Shown here piece after piece: positions 44,001-56,000 of a DNA stretch of 64,000 nucleotides. Location of the stretch: the NCBI RefSeq assembly GCF_000003815.2, contig NW_023365820.1, positions 505,436 through 569,435 on the forward strand, written 5' to 3'. Both the position numbers and the translations under genes were made by a program. Origin of the DNA: Branchiostoma floridae. Taxonomy: Eukaryota > Chordata > Leptocardii > Amphioxiformes > Branchiostomatidae. Under the pieces are notes generated by a model. That model made no database searches and was not told the DNA's origin. It saw only the letters and a list, made by a program, of their open reading frames with translations. Position 1 is the first letter of the stretch, and each line of letters opens with the position of its first letter.

Positions 44001-47000
44001 GGCATGCCCATAGGGGTATGAGTCAAGTCATATATTGTCCTGACACCGAACCGGTCAGTGCTGTACACATGGGATGATCATAGAATGATTGAACAGGGCA
44101 TCATCTGATGTTGTAATGTGTTATCTGTGAGTTTCTTACAGGGGTATGAGTCAAGTCATATATTGTCCTGACACCAAACCAGTCAGTGCTGTACACATGG
44201 GATGATCATAGAATGATTGAACAGGGCATCATCTGATGTTGTAATGTGTTAGTTATGACTTTCTTTACAGGGGTATGAGTCAAGTCATTGTCCTGACACC
44301 CAACCAGTCTGTACTGTGCACATGGGATGATCATAATTAAAAATGATTGAACAGGGCATCATCTGATGTTGTAATGTGTTAGTTATGACTTTCTTTACAG
44401 GGGTATGAGTCAAGTCATTGTCCTGACACCGAACCAGTCAGTGCTGTACACCTGGGATAATCATATTAAAATGATTGAACAGGGCATCATCTGATGTTGT
44501 AATGTGTTATTTGTGACTTTCTTTACAGGGGTATGAGTCAAGTCATTGTCCTGACACCGAACCAGTCAGTGCTATACACCTGGGATGATCATAAAATGAT
44601 TGAACAGGGCATCATCTGATGTTGTAATGTGTTATTTGTGACTTTCTTTACAGGGGTATGAGTCAAGTCATTGTCCTGACACCTAACCAATCTGTGTTGT
44701 TCACCTGGGATGATCATAAAATGATTGAACAGAGCATCATCGGATGTTGTTATGTGTTATTTGTGACTTTCTTTACAGGGGTATGAGTCAAGTCATTGTC
44801 CTGACACCGAACCAGTCTGTGTTGTTCACCTGGGATGATCATAAAATGATTGAACAGGGCATCATCTGATGTTGTAATGTGTTATTTGTGACTTTCTTTA
44901 CAGGGGTATGAGTCAAGTCATTGTCCTGACACCGAACCAGTCAGTGCTGTATACCTGAGATGATCATAAAATGATTGAACAGGGCATCATCTGATGTTGT
45001 AATGTGTTATTTGTGACTTTCTTTACAGGGGTATGAGTCAAGTCATTGTCCTGACACCGAACCAGTCAGTGCTGTATACCTGAGATGATCATAAAATGAT
45101 TGAACAGGGCATCATCGGATGTTGTTATGTGTTATTTGTGACTTTCTTTACAGGGGTATGAGTCAAGTCATTGTCCTGACACCCAACCAGTCTGTACTGT
45201 ACACATGGGATGATCATAAAATGATTGAACAGGGCATCATCTGATGTTGTAATGTGTTATTTGTGACTTTCTTTACAGGGGTATGAGTCAAGTTATTGTC
45301 CTGACACCGAACCAGTCAGTGTTGTACACATGGGATGATCATAAAGTGATTGAACAGAGCATCATCTGATGTTGTTATGTGTTATTTGTGACTTTCTTTA
45401 CAGGGGTATGAGTCAAGTCATTGTCCTGACACCGAACCAGTCAGTGTTGTACACATGGGATGATCATAAAGTGATTGAACAGAGCATCATCTGATGTTGT
45501 TATGTGTTATTTGTGACTTTCTTTACAGGGGTATGAGTCAAGTCATTGTCCTGACACCCAACCAGTCAGTGTTATACACCTGGGATGATCCTACTGAGGA
45601 GAGGACTCTATGGTGGAACCTCTACAAGAGAGACAAACCTTCATTTCCAGCCAGAATAAACCAGGTATCACAATATATGTTTGAATGTTAAAATCTAATC
45701 TAGACTAATGTACAGTTTCCTTTCGCACATTGCAATCTTTTAAACAACTTAGCTGTCAAACTCGATGTTATTTGTTGCATGTCATTTTGTATAAACTTTC
45801 CTTCGTCAGTGACACTGAAGTGATCTGCAAGAAACAGGTCTTTTATACTCTAACTATGAATGAAGACAATTTCAGATGTCCAATAGGAAAGGTTGTAAGA
45901 CAATTCAGACTGAAGACAATTTGGATTCCAAAGAAAACAAAGCTAAGCCAAAGTCAAGCTGAAGACAATTTGGATTTCAAAGGATATCAAGGCTAAGACA
46001 CAGTTAATGCAAATGAGTCAATTAGCTCCTGTTGTTTTAGTTACAGGAGCTAAAAGTTTTGTTGGCGGGGGTGGGGGGGTGGTTCTGAATTGTCTTACAA
46101 CCTTTCCTATTGGACATCTGAAATTGTCTTCATTCATAGTTAGAGTATAAAACACCTGTTTCTTGCAGATCACTTCAGTGTCACTGACGAAGGAAAGTGG
46201 ATTCTTTCCGAAACGTCTGACCGTTTCAAAACCATATCCAGTTGCTTGAGTAACTATTTTTGGCGTATCTTATTACCTGGATGTCTAACCTACATCGACG
46301 TAAGCTAGTGTTAAAAGTAATTCCTTATATAGGAGAGGATATGTGCAAAACTGTTTTAACTTTAATTGCATATTCATCTTAAAGCACAATGTTTAGTTTT
46401 AGTCCAAGAAGCTCACTTCTTCAGTTTTAAATATCTTCTGTCCCTGTCATTGTTTGAGAGCCCATGTTGTTAATTTTTGTTGTAGAATCTGTAATTTTAT
46501 TTAGCTTAACAAAATACAATTTCATTATCTTCAATTTTTTTTGGTCAGCTGGGATGAAACTTTTGTCTACTCCAATAAGATAATTTCCATCTCAAGAGGG
46601 AGGGGGGCGAGTCCTGGAGTCAACCCTAATAGGCACTGAGATAAAGTTGTCAATCCTATAGATAGGCTCTGATACCATCCCTTTAAGTATGTTTTAACAT
46701 CTTGTTTGATGTTAATTCATTCCAGGACAATGCTGGTATAGAGACGGTCATCTTGCCCGGTACAGAAACTGCCCATGGCAGTAAGAAGAACGGGCCTGGC
46801 CGAAGTAAACAGAAGAGAACCAACATCCACTGGGTGTCATACCTGGACGGGCTACAGAGGGTGCTGTTCTTCACAGGTGCATTTTGGAATAGCTGTGTAT
46901 CGGTGGGGTTCAAGCGCCAACAAACTGACCATGCTATCGGTTCTGCCTCTTTTGGCATAGTGGTTAGCGGTGTTGGGCGTGTGAGCTGGTGGCCCTCTTA

Positions 47001-50000
47001 GTCATCATCATATCGTTCCGTGCCAGTACTGCAGCCAGGCCACGGCCTTCTCGTTAGCTTCTAGTAGGTCCTGGTTGGAGATGTTGGGGCCTAATACACA
47101 GTCCTGTGTTGGGGCCTAATACACACTCAGTCTCTTAGTGCTACATATAGAATATAGAATCAATGGTGTTTTCCGTATCACCCAAGGTACAGTTTGTTTG
47201 TGTGTACATGTACAAGACCAATAGCAGGGTTTGGCCATGTTGTATTTTATATATATATTGTCATACCCACCTGAGAAAATACATTTCAATTGAAAATGCA
47301 CCTGAAAATTGGGAGTCCTCAAGCAAATAATTGTAACAGCAGACATTCCAACGTCAGAGTCAGGTATTTGTATTTTTGACCGTGTTACACTCTGTGCGCA
47401 TGGTGTATGTTCAAATTAGTTGATGGAAGCCCCCTGTGATAACAGTTTGAAGCTCGTGTGATACAGAAAGTTACTATCAGGTCAGGAACTCCCATATTGA
47501 ACGTTATCACTGCCCAGGTATAACATAAATATCAATATCATTTAAGTCTTCAAGCACCTCTTGTATACCTGTGAGGTATGATACCTGCAATATTGGCATT
47601 TATATGCAAGCAAGGCAAACAAAGAGTGAGTTAGTGATCAAGAATTTTAACTAAATGGATTGATAAGTGAGTGAGTGTAGTAGAGAAATAGGAAAATGAA
47701 TCACAGCTGTGTTGCCTTTATTGTTAACAGAGGATGCAAGCCTTGCCCAGGACGTACGGGAGGCCTCTGGAGAAAAGACATCGCTGGAAGCCTTCCTGTC
47801 ACTAGAGGGGCTGGGGGTGTCACTTGTAAGCAGCCTCTACACAGAGATTGCTTACTTGAGGTAAAGTTTTCTCCTTATGTGATCTTGTAGAGAATTTACG
47901 CCTCTCTTTCTGTACACAGAATGATGCACTTGCGAAGATTGCCATCAGTTCTAAAGTTTGAGGTGACCTCAGGTTTAAGACACTTGACCCAAGAGTGACC
48001 TCAGCAACAGGTCAGAGGTGCAAGGTAGATGGTATCAGCCCCCGTCTCGGTTGAGGGATAGTAGATGTTTTGTAATGACTATGGCTACTCAGAAAGTCAT
48101 CCTGCTTGTTGTGTTATATTCTTATTTTATGTAAAAGCATGGAATCGTAGTCCAGTATTATGTCAAGTATTCCAAATTTATTATACAAAGTCATGGGATG
48201 CTCTTATGATTTGTCCAGACGATTACAAATGTATTGAATACACTATAAGAGTAAGAGAGTAACAGTAGCAATAGAGTAACAGTAACAAGTTGTCAGAATA
48301 AGAAAGTGCTGTCCCTGGTGCTGAAAGTTGCACTGCTGTGTAATTCCTTGGTTCGGAAATTATTTTATTGTATAACAGCTAATACTGAATACACAATGCA
48401 CACTACAAATTAATATGATATGTGCATGTTACAACTATGCAAAGGTTTATGAAGGGGTCCAGTTTCTTTGAAATACTATCAATATTTAGATGCCTATACA
48501 TGTACTCTTTTAACTAGATCCCATCCAAATGGGGTTATGTGATATAATTGATGCAATGACAATAAGTACCTGACTTAAGTTAAGGACATCCTTTCTGATA
48601 GAATATAAAACCAGAGGCCCTGTGTTTTAGGAGAGCAATACCTCTATACACACTAAAGCTCTCACCATATCTAAAAAAACTGCATGGTTCCATTGCAAAG
48701 AGATTGGTTCAAACCTAACAGTCTGGTCTTATTATATATGCAGCTTATACCTGTTGTACGAAACCAGTAAAACCATGGTAAACAAAGAACAAACAAATAA
48801 ATCATGACATTGACATATATTTTGTTTTCTAACTCCACAGTATTACCAGCACCCCACCACTCTGGGAAGTCAACTCCAAAGGCGACAGTTGGAAGATGTT
48901 GAAACTTGAGGTCGCCACGTTCTTGGAAGACCAGTTTCGGCACGGGCATCACGAGGCGGTCATGTCGGACAAAGTCAAAGCTGACTTCAAGACCATGCGG
49001 ATGGTCAGACCTACTGCCGGAGACCTGCGTAGAACGTATCAGCCAGGACTGTGGTTTCAGTATCGCAGCTCTGACCACCATACAGGCAAGATGGCAGCAA
49101 CTTCTTATTTTTCGTTGACAATTTGAATTAACCGTCATTTTACATTTGATTATACTAAATTACTCACAGTACTGAAAATGTTTCTTTGATGAGTATGAAG
49201 TGAATTTATGTTTTATCATATGAGACTGATTAATATGCAATATGATATAAGGAATGTGCTAACAAAATCATATGAATTCAGAAAGATATCAGTTAAATCT
49301 TCGCGGGAATTCTAAGTGTACCTTTTTTAGGCTATTCAAAGCCTGATCTATACTCTTAACTATAGATCATATATCCTGGACCAACAACTCTTTCCTTCTC
49401 TAATACTGTAAATCACAAAATATTTGCAGTGCTTTTGTTTTTTTAGGAGCCTCTTCACTGCAAGTTCATTACAAAGCAGATAGGGCTACCTTGTATGACT
49501 ACTATACTATCAAAATTATTTTACCTGCTACTGGGTAATTCAAAACACTACAAAAATATTCTTTTCCTCCAAGCACAAAGTGAAACCACTGTGAAAATTA
49601 AGAAGTTTACAGTTACTGTAGTTAACGTACACAACTCCTTTTCTGTGGACCAGTGCAATGACCAAGTGGGTAGAGTGTTTGTCTTGCATTTCTTTGGTAC
49701 CTTGTGAGTTCAATCCCCGGCTGTGTCAATACCAAAGAAAGGTACATGCAGCATTCTCTGCTAAGCACTCAGCATTTGGGAAAAGAGTATAATGGTAGTT
49801 GAACACACACAACACCATATGTGGACAAGGCCCTTGCTGTAGAGATTACACAAACGTTGTGTGGCCCAGGGCTACATCTATGCAATATCTGGTGCAGGAA
49901 GGACTTTAACTAACTCCTTTTGATTTTGTGACCTCCCAGAAAGAGAGAGTTCCCTAACCGCTATAGCACTGTGGTTCTAATGATGTTGGGATCATTCCTC

Positions 50001-53000
50001 TCACCGACAGGTCATATCTCTCCTTATGTAAGTGATAGAATCAAACAGTCTGATTCATGGCTCTAGCCAGCTCGAAATTTTTTTCCGTCAGCCAATTCCC
50101 ATTGTCGCGAAAACACTATTCCAGGAGTTAGAGAGACTGAACTGAGACCTTGAAAAATGGGCTTTAATGAGATTATTGTATGCGAAAGGGCACCGACACA
50201 CATTGTCAGCAATCATAACAATAGCAAAACAAATAGTGTGTGGCTTTTACGGCCGTGGACGGCGTCCCCAAGCCACATGTAGCTTCCACCAAGGATTTTT
50301 GTCCGTCAAGGTTGACGGATTGGTTCTAAAATTTTTCCGTCACACACAGCAAATTTCCGTCAATTGACGGAAAAATGGACGCTGCCTAGAGCCCTGGTCT
50401 GATTATTGTTTTTATAGGAATGCATGCCAAACTGCAGAGGCTCCAGTTGGATAACCAGCTGCAGAAAGCAGTGTTCCCCACAGTGTTGTACCCGGCCCCC
50501 CTCCCTAGGAAGGTTCTGAAGAAGATGGGACCACGCCCCTTCATCGAACTGGCACTAATGAGAAGACAGGTGTGTGGTGGTGTTGTGTCACTTCTTTTGA
50601 TGTTAAACCTCTTTTTTCCTTGTGCTTACAGTAATAGATATAAATTTGGTAGGCTGGAGTCCAATCTTGTTAGCTTCAGTCTGCTTTTAAAATTAACAGT
50701 TGCTACCCCACCGAAAACAGCTTTGAATTTCATGAAAATAAGTACTAAAAGACCATAATTTGGTTCAGCTGTATCTCTCATGGACATTAAGTTATCATTT
50801 CATGGCCCCAGGCACGGCGGATAACGAGCCACTGCCCTTATGACGTAAAAATCTGCTTTATGATTTTACGCTAAATTATCTGCAATTGTTGTTAAGTTGT
50901 TTTTCATTTCATGTATTTCATCTTTATCTTATTATGTATGTATGACTCCAGGAAGATTAGTGTCATGATAATGTACACTAATGGAGATCGCAATAAAACA
51001 AAGAAACAAAAATAGCTTTCAGACTACTTTTAGTTTACTTTAACCATCACAGCTTTATGCAAAAGAGCAATTTTGTTACACGTTTAGCATTTTAGAGAAC
51101 AGTTAGTTACCTAAAAACACCATTTTGTGCTAAAAGTCTGGGACAAAGATTGACCTAAAAACAAAGCATCACAAAGAACATAGCCTTAATACAATGCATT
51201 TTATCTTATATTGTTTTGATCAGGTCCCAGAGCAACACTCGGACACCATCAAGTACTGTAAGCTGTTACTGCAACAGTTCTCCGTCCGAGTGGACAAGGG
51301 TTTCCTTCTGACCGTTGCCGATTTCTTCACCACCCACATGGAAGACGAAGAAGAGAGCGCAAAACTCCAGTCCGACTACGGTAAGATCAACCTGACGCTC
51401 CGAGACACGGTCGCCGCGCTCGCAACATCCGGTACGGACAAGATCTATCTGGAGTATTTCCACTTCTCGCCGGTGAAGATTTTCATCAGTTTTAGTCTGA
51501 GCGGGGAACCCCATCTCACGCACGAACAGAAGGACACGATTACGAAGGACGTAGTGGACTTCTTTCTGGGTACGGTCGGAACGACCTTGACGAGTTTGAA
51601 GGACGTGGAGATGAAGCTGGCGTACTTTGAGAGACGAGGAGTGATGCTGACACAGACACAGCTGATACAAGACTTGCAGAGTCACTACACAGCACAGGTA
51701 ACAGCAAAAAGCTAAACATGGTCAAGATTTGTCAAAAGATAACATACCAATTAGTTCTCACTGAACACTTGAAATATCTTATGCAGTATTCATCAGGTGA
51801 AAATGACCATGACCTGTCAGACATTGATTACTCAAGAGTGTCATCAGACAACGCTATCCAAAACAAGATTTTAGACAGTAATACAATAATATGCTACTGT
51901 TGCTGTTGCTGTTGTAGGTCTCACCATACAATTTTGAGTGAAATATTTAAAAAAAAAGGGGCTGTTTCAGAATCATTGAAATATATTCTCAATGTCAGGA
52001 CAAAGCAACTTTCCTGTCCAAAGATAAAAACTGTTCTCAACTTGTTGTTTATTGTTGGTAACGTTACCTGTAGGCTATCCAGCAGTCTTATGTGCTCTTA
52101 CTTGGTCTGGACGTGATTGGAAATCCGTATGGACTCGTCACCAAGATTGGGAAAGGCCTTGGAGATCTTTTCTACGAACCATATCAGGTTTGTCACTTCC
52201 TTGCTGCTTGTAAGAATGATAATGTGTTGCATGTCAACACTGCTGAACATCCATGTGCAAATGTTGTCAGTTACAATGGTGCTGCCCCTACTTAAACATT
52301 CTATTCTTGTGCAGAATGCTGTCTATAGTAACTGTTTGCTGTTCATAGTACTTAGCGTGCTGTTGTAATTCAATCCTCAAAGGCAAAGGTGCTGTCTCTA
52401 GTACTGTGCATGCACTTGTTATGCAAAGGATGGCATCACCAGTGCCAAAGGTGCTGTCCCTATAGCTGAACATTCTATCCCCTTTGCCAAAAGTGCTGTC
52501 CTTAGTAATAAACATGCTACTGTTATGCAAAGTTTGGATCTGCTGTTTCTGGTGCCAAACATGCTATTCTCGTGCAAAGGCTACGGTCTACAGTGCCTCT
52601 CCAGTGCCATTGGTGCTGTCCCAAGTGCTGAACATGTTATTCTTATGCAGATAATGCTATCCCTATTGTCAAAGGTGCTGTCCCTAGTGCTGAAAATGTT
52701 ATTGTCATGCAAAGGATACTGTCTACAGTGCCATTGGTTCTGTCCCTGATGTTATTCTTACGCAAACGATCTGTCCCTATTGCCAAAGGTGCTGTCCCTA
52801 GTACTGAAATTGCAAAGGATATTGTCTACAGTGCTATAGGGTGCTGAACACACTATCTGCATGTTAAGGATGCTATGCCAAGTGTGCTTTGATTTCTATG
52901 TGGTGTCAATTCTTAACAGCTGAAGCAATCTTTGATTTTTCTCCTCCAGGGTGCTATTGAGGGACCAGAGCAATTTGCAGAGGGTGTGGCCAGAGGGGTG

Positions 53001-56000
53001 CAAAGCCTGCTGGGACATGCTGTCGGGGGTACAGCAGGAGCGCTGGCCGGTATCACAGGTGAAAGGACAGCTTTATGAGAACCATTGCATATGCCTATCA
53101 AAAATCATGTTGTCAGTAGAATTTTTGTTTGTAGACTTTGTGCTGGCCAGATTTCGATTTCTGCTCAACCTCAAAGATGCATGATGTTCTTGTGATATTT
53201 AAGTCTAGGGTTCAATATTTGCCATGCCCTGCAAATTTTCCCCTTGGGAAAGGCACCTTACAAGACGTTCCCTAACAGTGGAGTGTCAATGATGTGCGAA
53301 AAACACACATGGATTTTGTGTGCCAATGTCCACGTGTATGTGTGAACATTTGCCACAAATCATTTTTTCATAAGTAATATTGTAATGGAATGTTCCTTGA
53401 CACTTAGGGAGTGTAGGGAAGGCATTTTCCCTACTGTCCATGGATGAAGACTACAGCACTAGGAGAAGACAGCGCATGCAGCAGCAGCCTACTGACATGC
53501 CATCAAGTCTGTTACTGGCAGGGCAGAGCTTCATCATGGGCATCGTGATGGGCATATCAGGTTAGCAATCCAAAAAGCATGTTTTTGGTTTCCAATTTTT
53601 ACAGTGGAATTAGATGCCAGACAGTATATTGTCAGAGAGTTATTAGTTTGAGGATGACATGTGAATGTGTGATTTTATTTGCTATTTACCACTTTTTCCA
53701 CACACGTGCACACACATAGTCTGCTGCACTACCAAGGTCGGCCACCAGGAAGCCCAACATTAAGGAGGACCGTTTGGTCAACAACACCTACCCATGTACT
53801 GAATGTGATTGCATTCCATCAATATGTTCTTAAGATATTCTACCATATCCCTTCTAAAGGCCCTGCCAAATACCTTTGTTACATAACCTAGTCAGGATGG
53901 CCATGCAGTCTAAGGTGTTGCATTCAGGTCACAGACTGCTTCTGCAGGTGTGGTTTTGCATCCCACTTTAAAAAAAAGTGTTTTTACTTTCTTCAACAAA
54001 TTTCGTGTAATGTATTTTGATAGACCAGTTCAGGACTTGAATGTTTATAATAATAATAACTGCTCTCTTTTCATGTGGTTAAATTGTTTCACATTAGGCT
54101 TTTTCTCATAAATTCTTAGCGGGCAGCTTTGTTTTCCAAGCTTTCTTATACTGTATGATTGTATTATGGAACTGCTAAACTTTCTTTCCAACACGAATTA
54201 ATATAGGGACTTACCCTAAATTTTCGGTCAATTCCGTCGACCTTGTTCACAGAATGACCCTATCTCCAGCTGTGACGTCAGGAACACGCCACTTTTGCAG
54301 GAGGGGGTCATAAGTATCAGAGAGTCTGTGCCGCCCCCCGTCTCTGTTGAGTGTGGGCCGGTGGGCTCTAATGTACACTGCCTCCTTCACTCCTCGCGCG
54401 AAGAAATCCTGTTCAGAGTCTACGATTTGGACTTTGTCCAACGAAATGGAATTAGAGCCCACCGGCCCACACTCAACAGAGACGGGGGGCAGCACAGACT
54501 CTCTGATACTTATGACCCCCTCCTGCAAAAGTGGCGTGTTCCTGACGTCACAGCTGGAGATAGGGTCATTCTGTGAACAAGGTCGACGGAGTTGACCGAA
54601 AATTTAGGGTAAGTCCCTATATTAATTCGTGTTGGAAAGGAAGTTTAGCAGTTCCATAATGTATTCTACCAAACACAGATGAACTTTCATGCTGTATGAT
54701 TGTAATGTACCTGTTTTATTCCATTTTTTCAGGTGTGGTGCTGCAGCCAGTGAAGGGTGCCCAACAGGAAGGGGTGGAGGGGTTCTTCAAGGGGATCGGG
54801 AAGGGACTCCTGGGGCTCTTCTCTCGCCCTGTAGCCGGGGTGTTTGACATGGTCAGCTGGTTTTGTTTGTTTGAACCTTTATTCATTCATGAAAAGCTCA
54901 AATCAGCCAGCAAGCTGCTTTTCATTGAGGTCATGATAGGGGTAAGGGTCAGATAAAAAAACAACAGATATACAGGTTTCATCAGTGAAATTAACTTTAA
55001 GTTAATTTTCATACAATCATTTTTGCAAAATGTACTGATGGCAATTCTTGGGCTTTTCATGAAAACCTAAGTCTGTGTTGTACTAATACCCTAAATATAT
55101 TATATTAGGTATCATGCTAGGACATTTTGACAAAAAGGCTTTTAGTGATGGTCAGCATACTTCACCCCCTTCACAGATCTAAACGAAGCACACAGACACA
55201 GGAAAAAGCAATATTGGCAGGCATTAGCATCATTAACTCACTTGTTTCACGGATGTAGACAGAAACCGTCACCAATCCTAATTGGTCTTTTTCAAGTAAG
55301 CCCACTTTGATTTGATCAGATGGATGCAAGGACAACTAGACAAAATTTGATTCTGGATTATTTAAATGTACATGTACATGGAATATACATGTATCATATG
55401 CACTATGTAGAATCACAGCGATGTGTGTTGTTTCCAGGTCAGCATGTCGTTTGACGCAGTGCGGCGGTCAGCGGAGGTGGGAAATATCGTGGTACACAGA
55501 CAGCGAGTTCCGAGGTTCATCAACCCCGAGACTGGACTCACTCCGTACTCTGCCTACCAAGCCGTGGGGAACACACTCCTACTTGTGGGTACCATTTAGT
55601 TTTGTATATGATTATTCACTCACATTGCTAGCAAGAAGTATACAAATTGAATGTAGAATAAGGAATAAACATCTAGCACAATTCTGGAAAACACGACTGT
55701 TAACAAAAGATTTAATTGGTGCATGAGCATTTTGCCATGTTAAAATTTTATGATATTTTCTCTACAGAGACCCTACATGAAAATTATCATGAAGTAAGAT
55801 TTTGCATCATGATATTCATTCACGAAGTGTACAATTTTGTACACTATGATAGAAAATATAAAATCAAGATAGACATAAAGAAAAGTTACAGAATGATGGA
55901 ATTTAACTTCAATTGTGGGATTTTGAGCAACCATTTGAAAATACAACAGTTCATTCAAATGATACCTTATAATTCGATGACGTATTGACCTATCTTGTTG

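Noticed and set aside
880-45528. CRISPR-like arrays (regularly spaced repeats)
   Set aside because: The arrays are contiguous eukaryotic minisatellites in introns; there are no unique spacers of fixed length and no cas genes.
51266-51725. Long minus-strand open frames opposite the large VPS13 exon
   Set aside because: Shadows of the GC-richer coding exon 51224-51697.
54247-54576. Two 93-codon open frames on opposite strands with matching N termini
   Set aside because: They are the same inverted-repeat arm read from both sides; no splice or promoter evidence.
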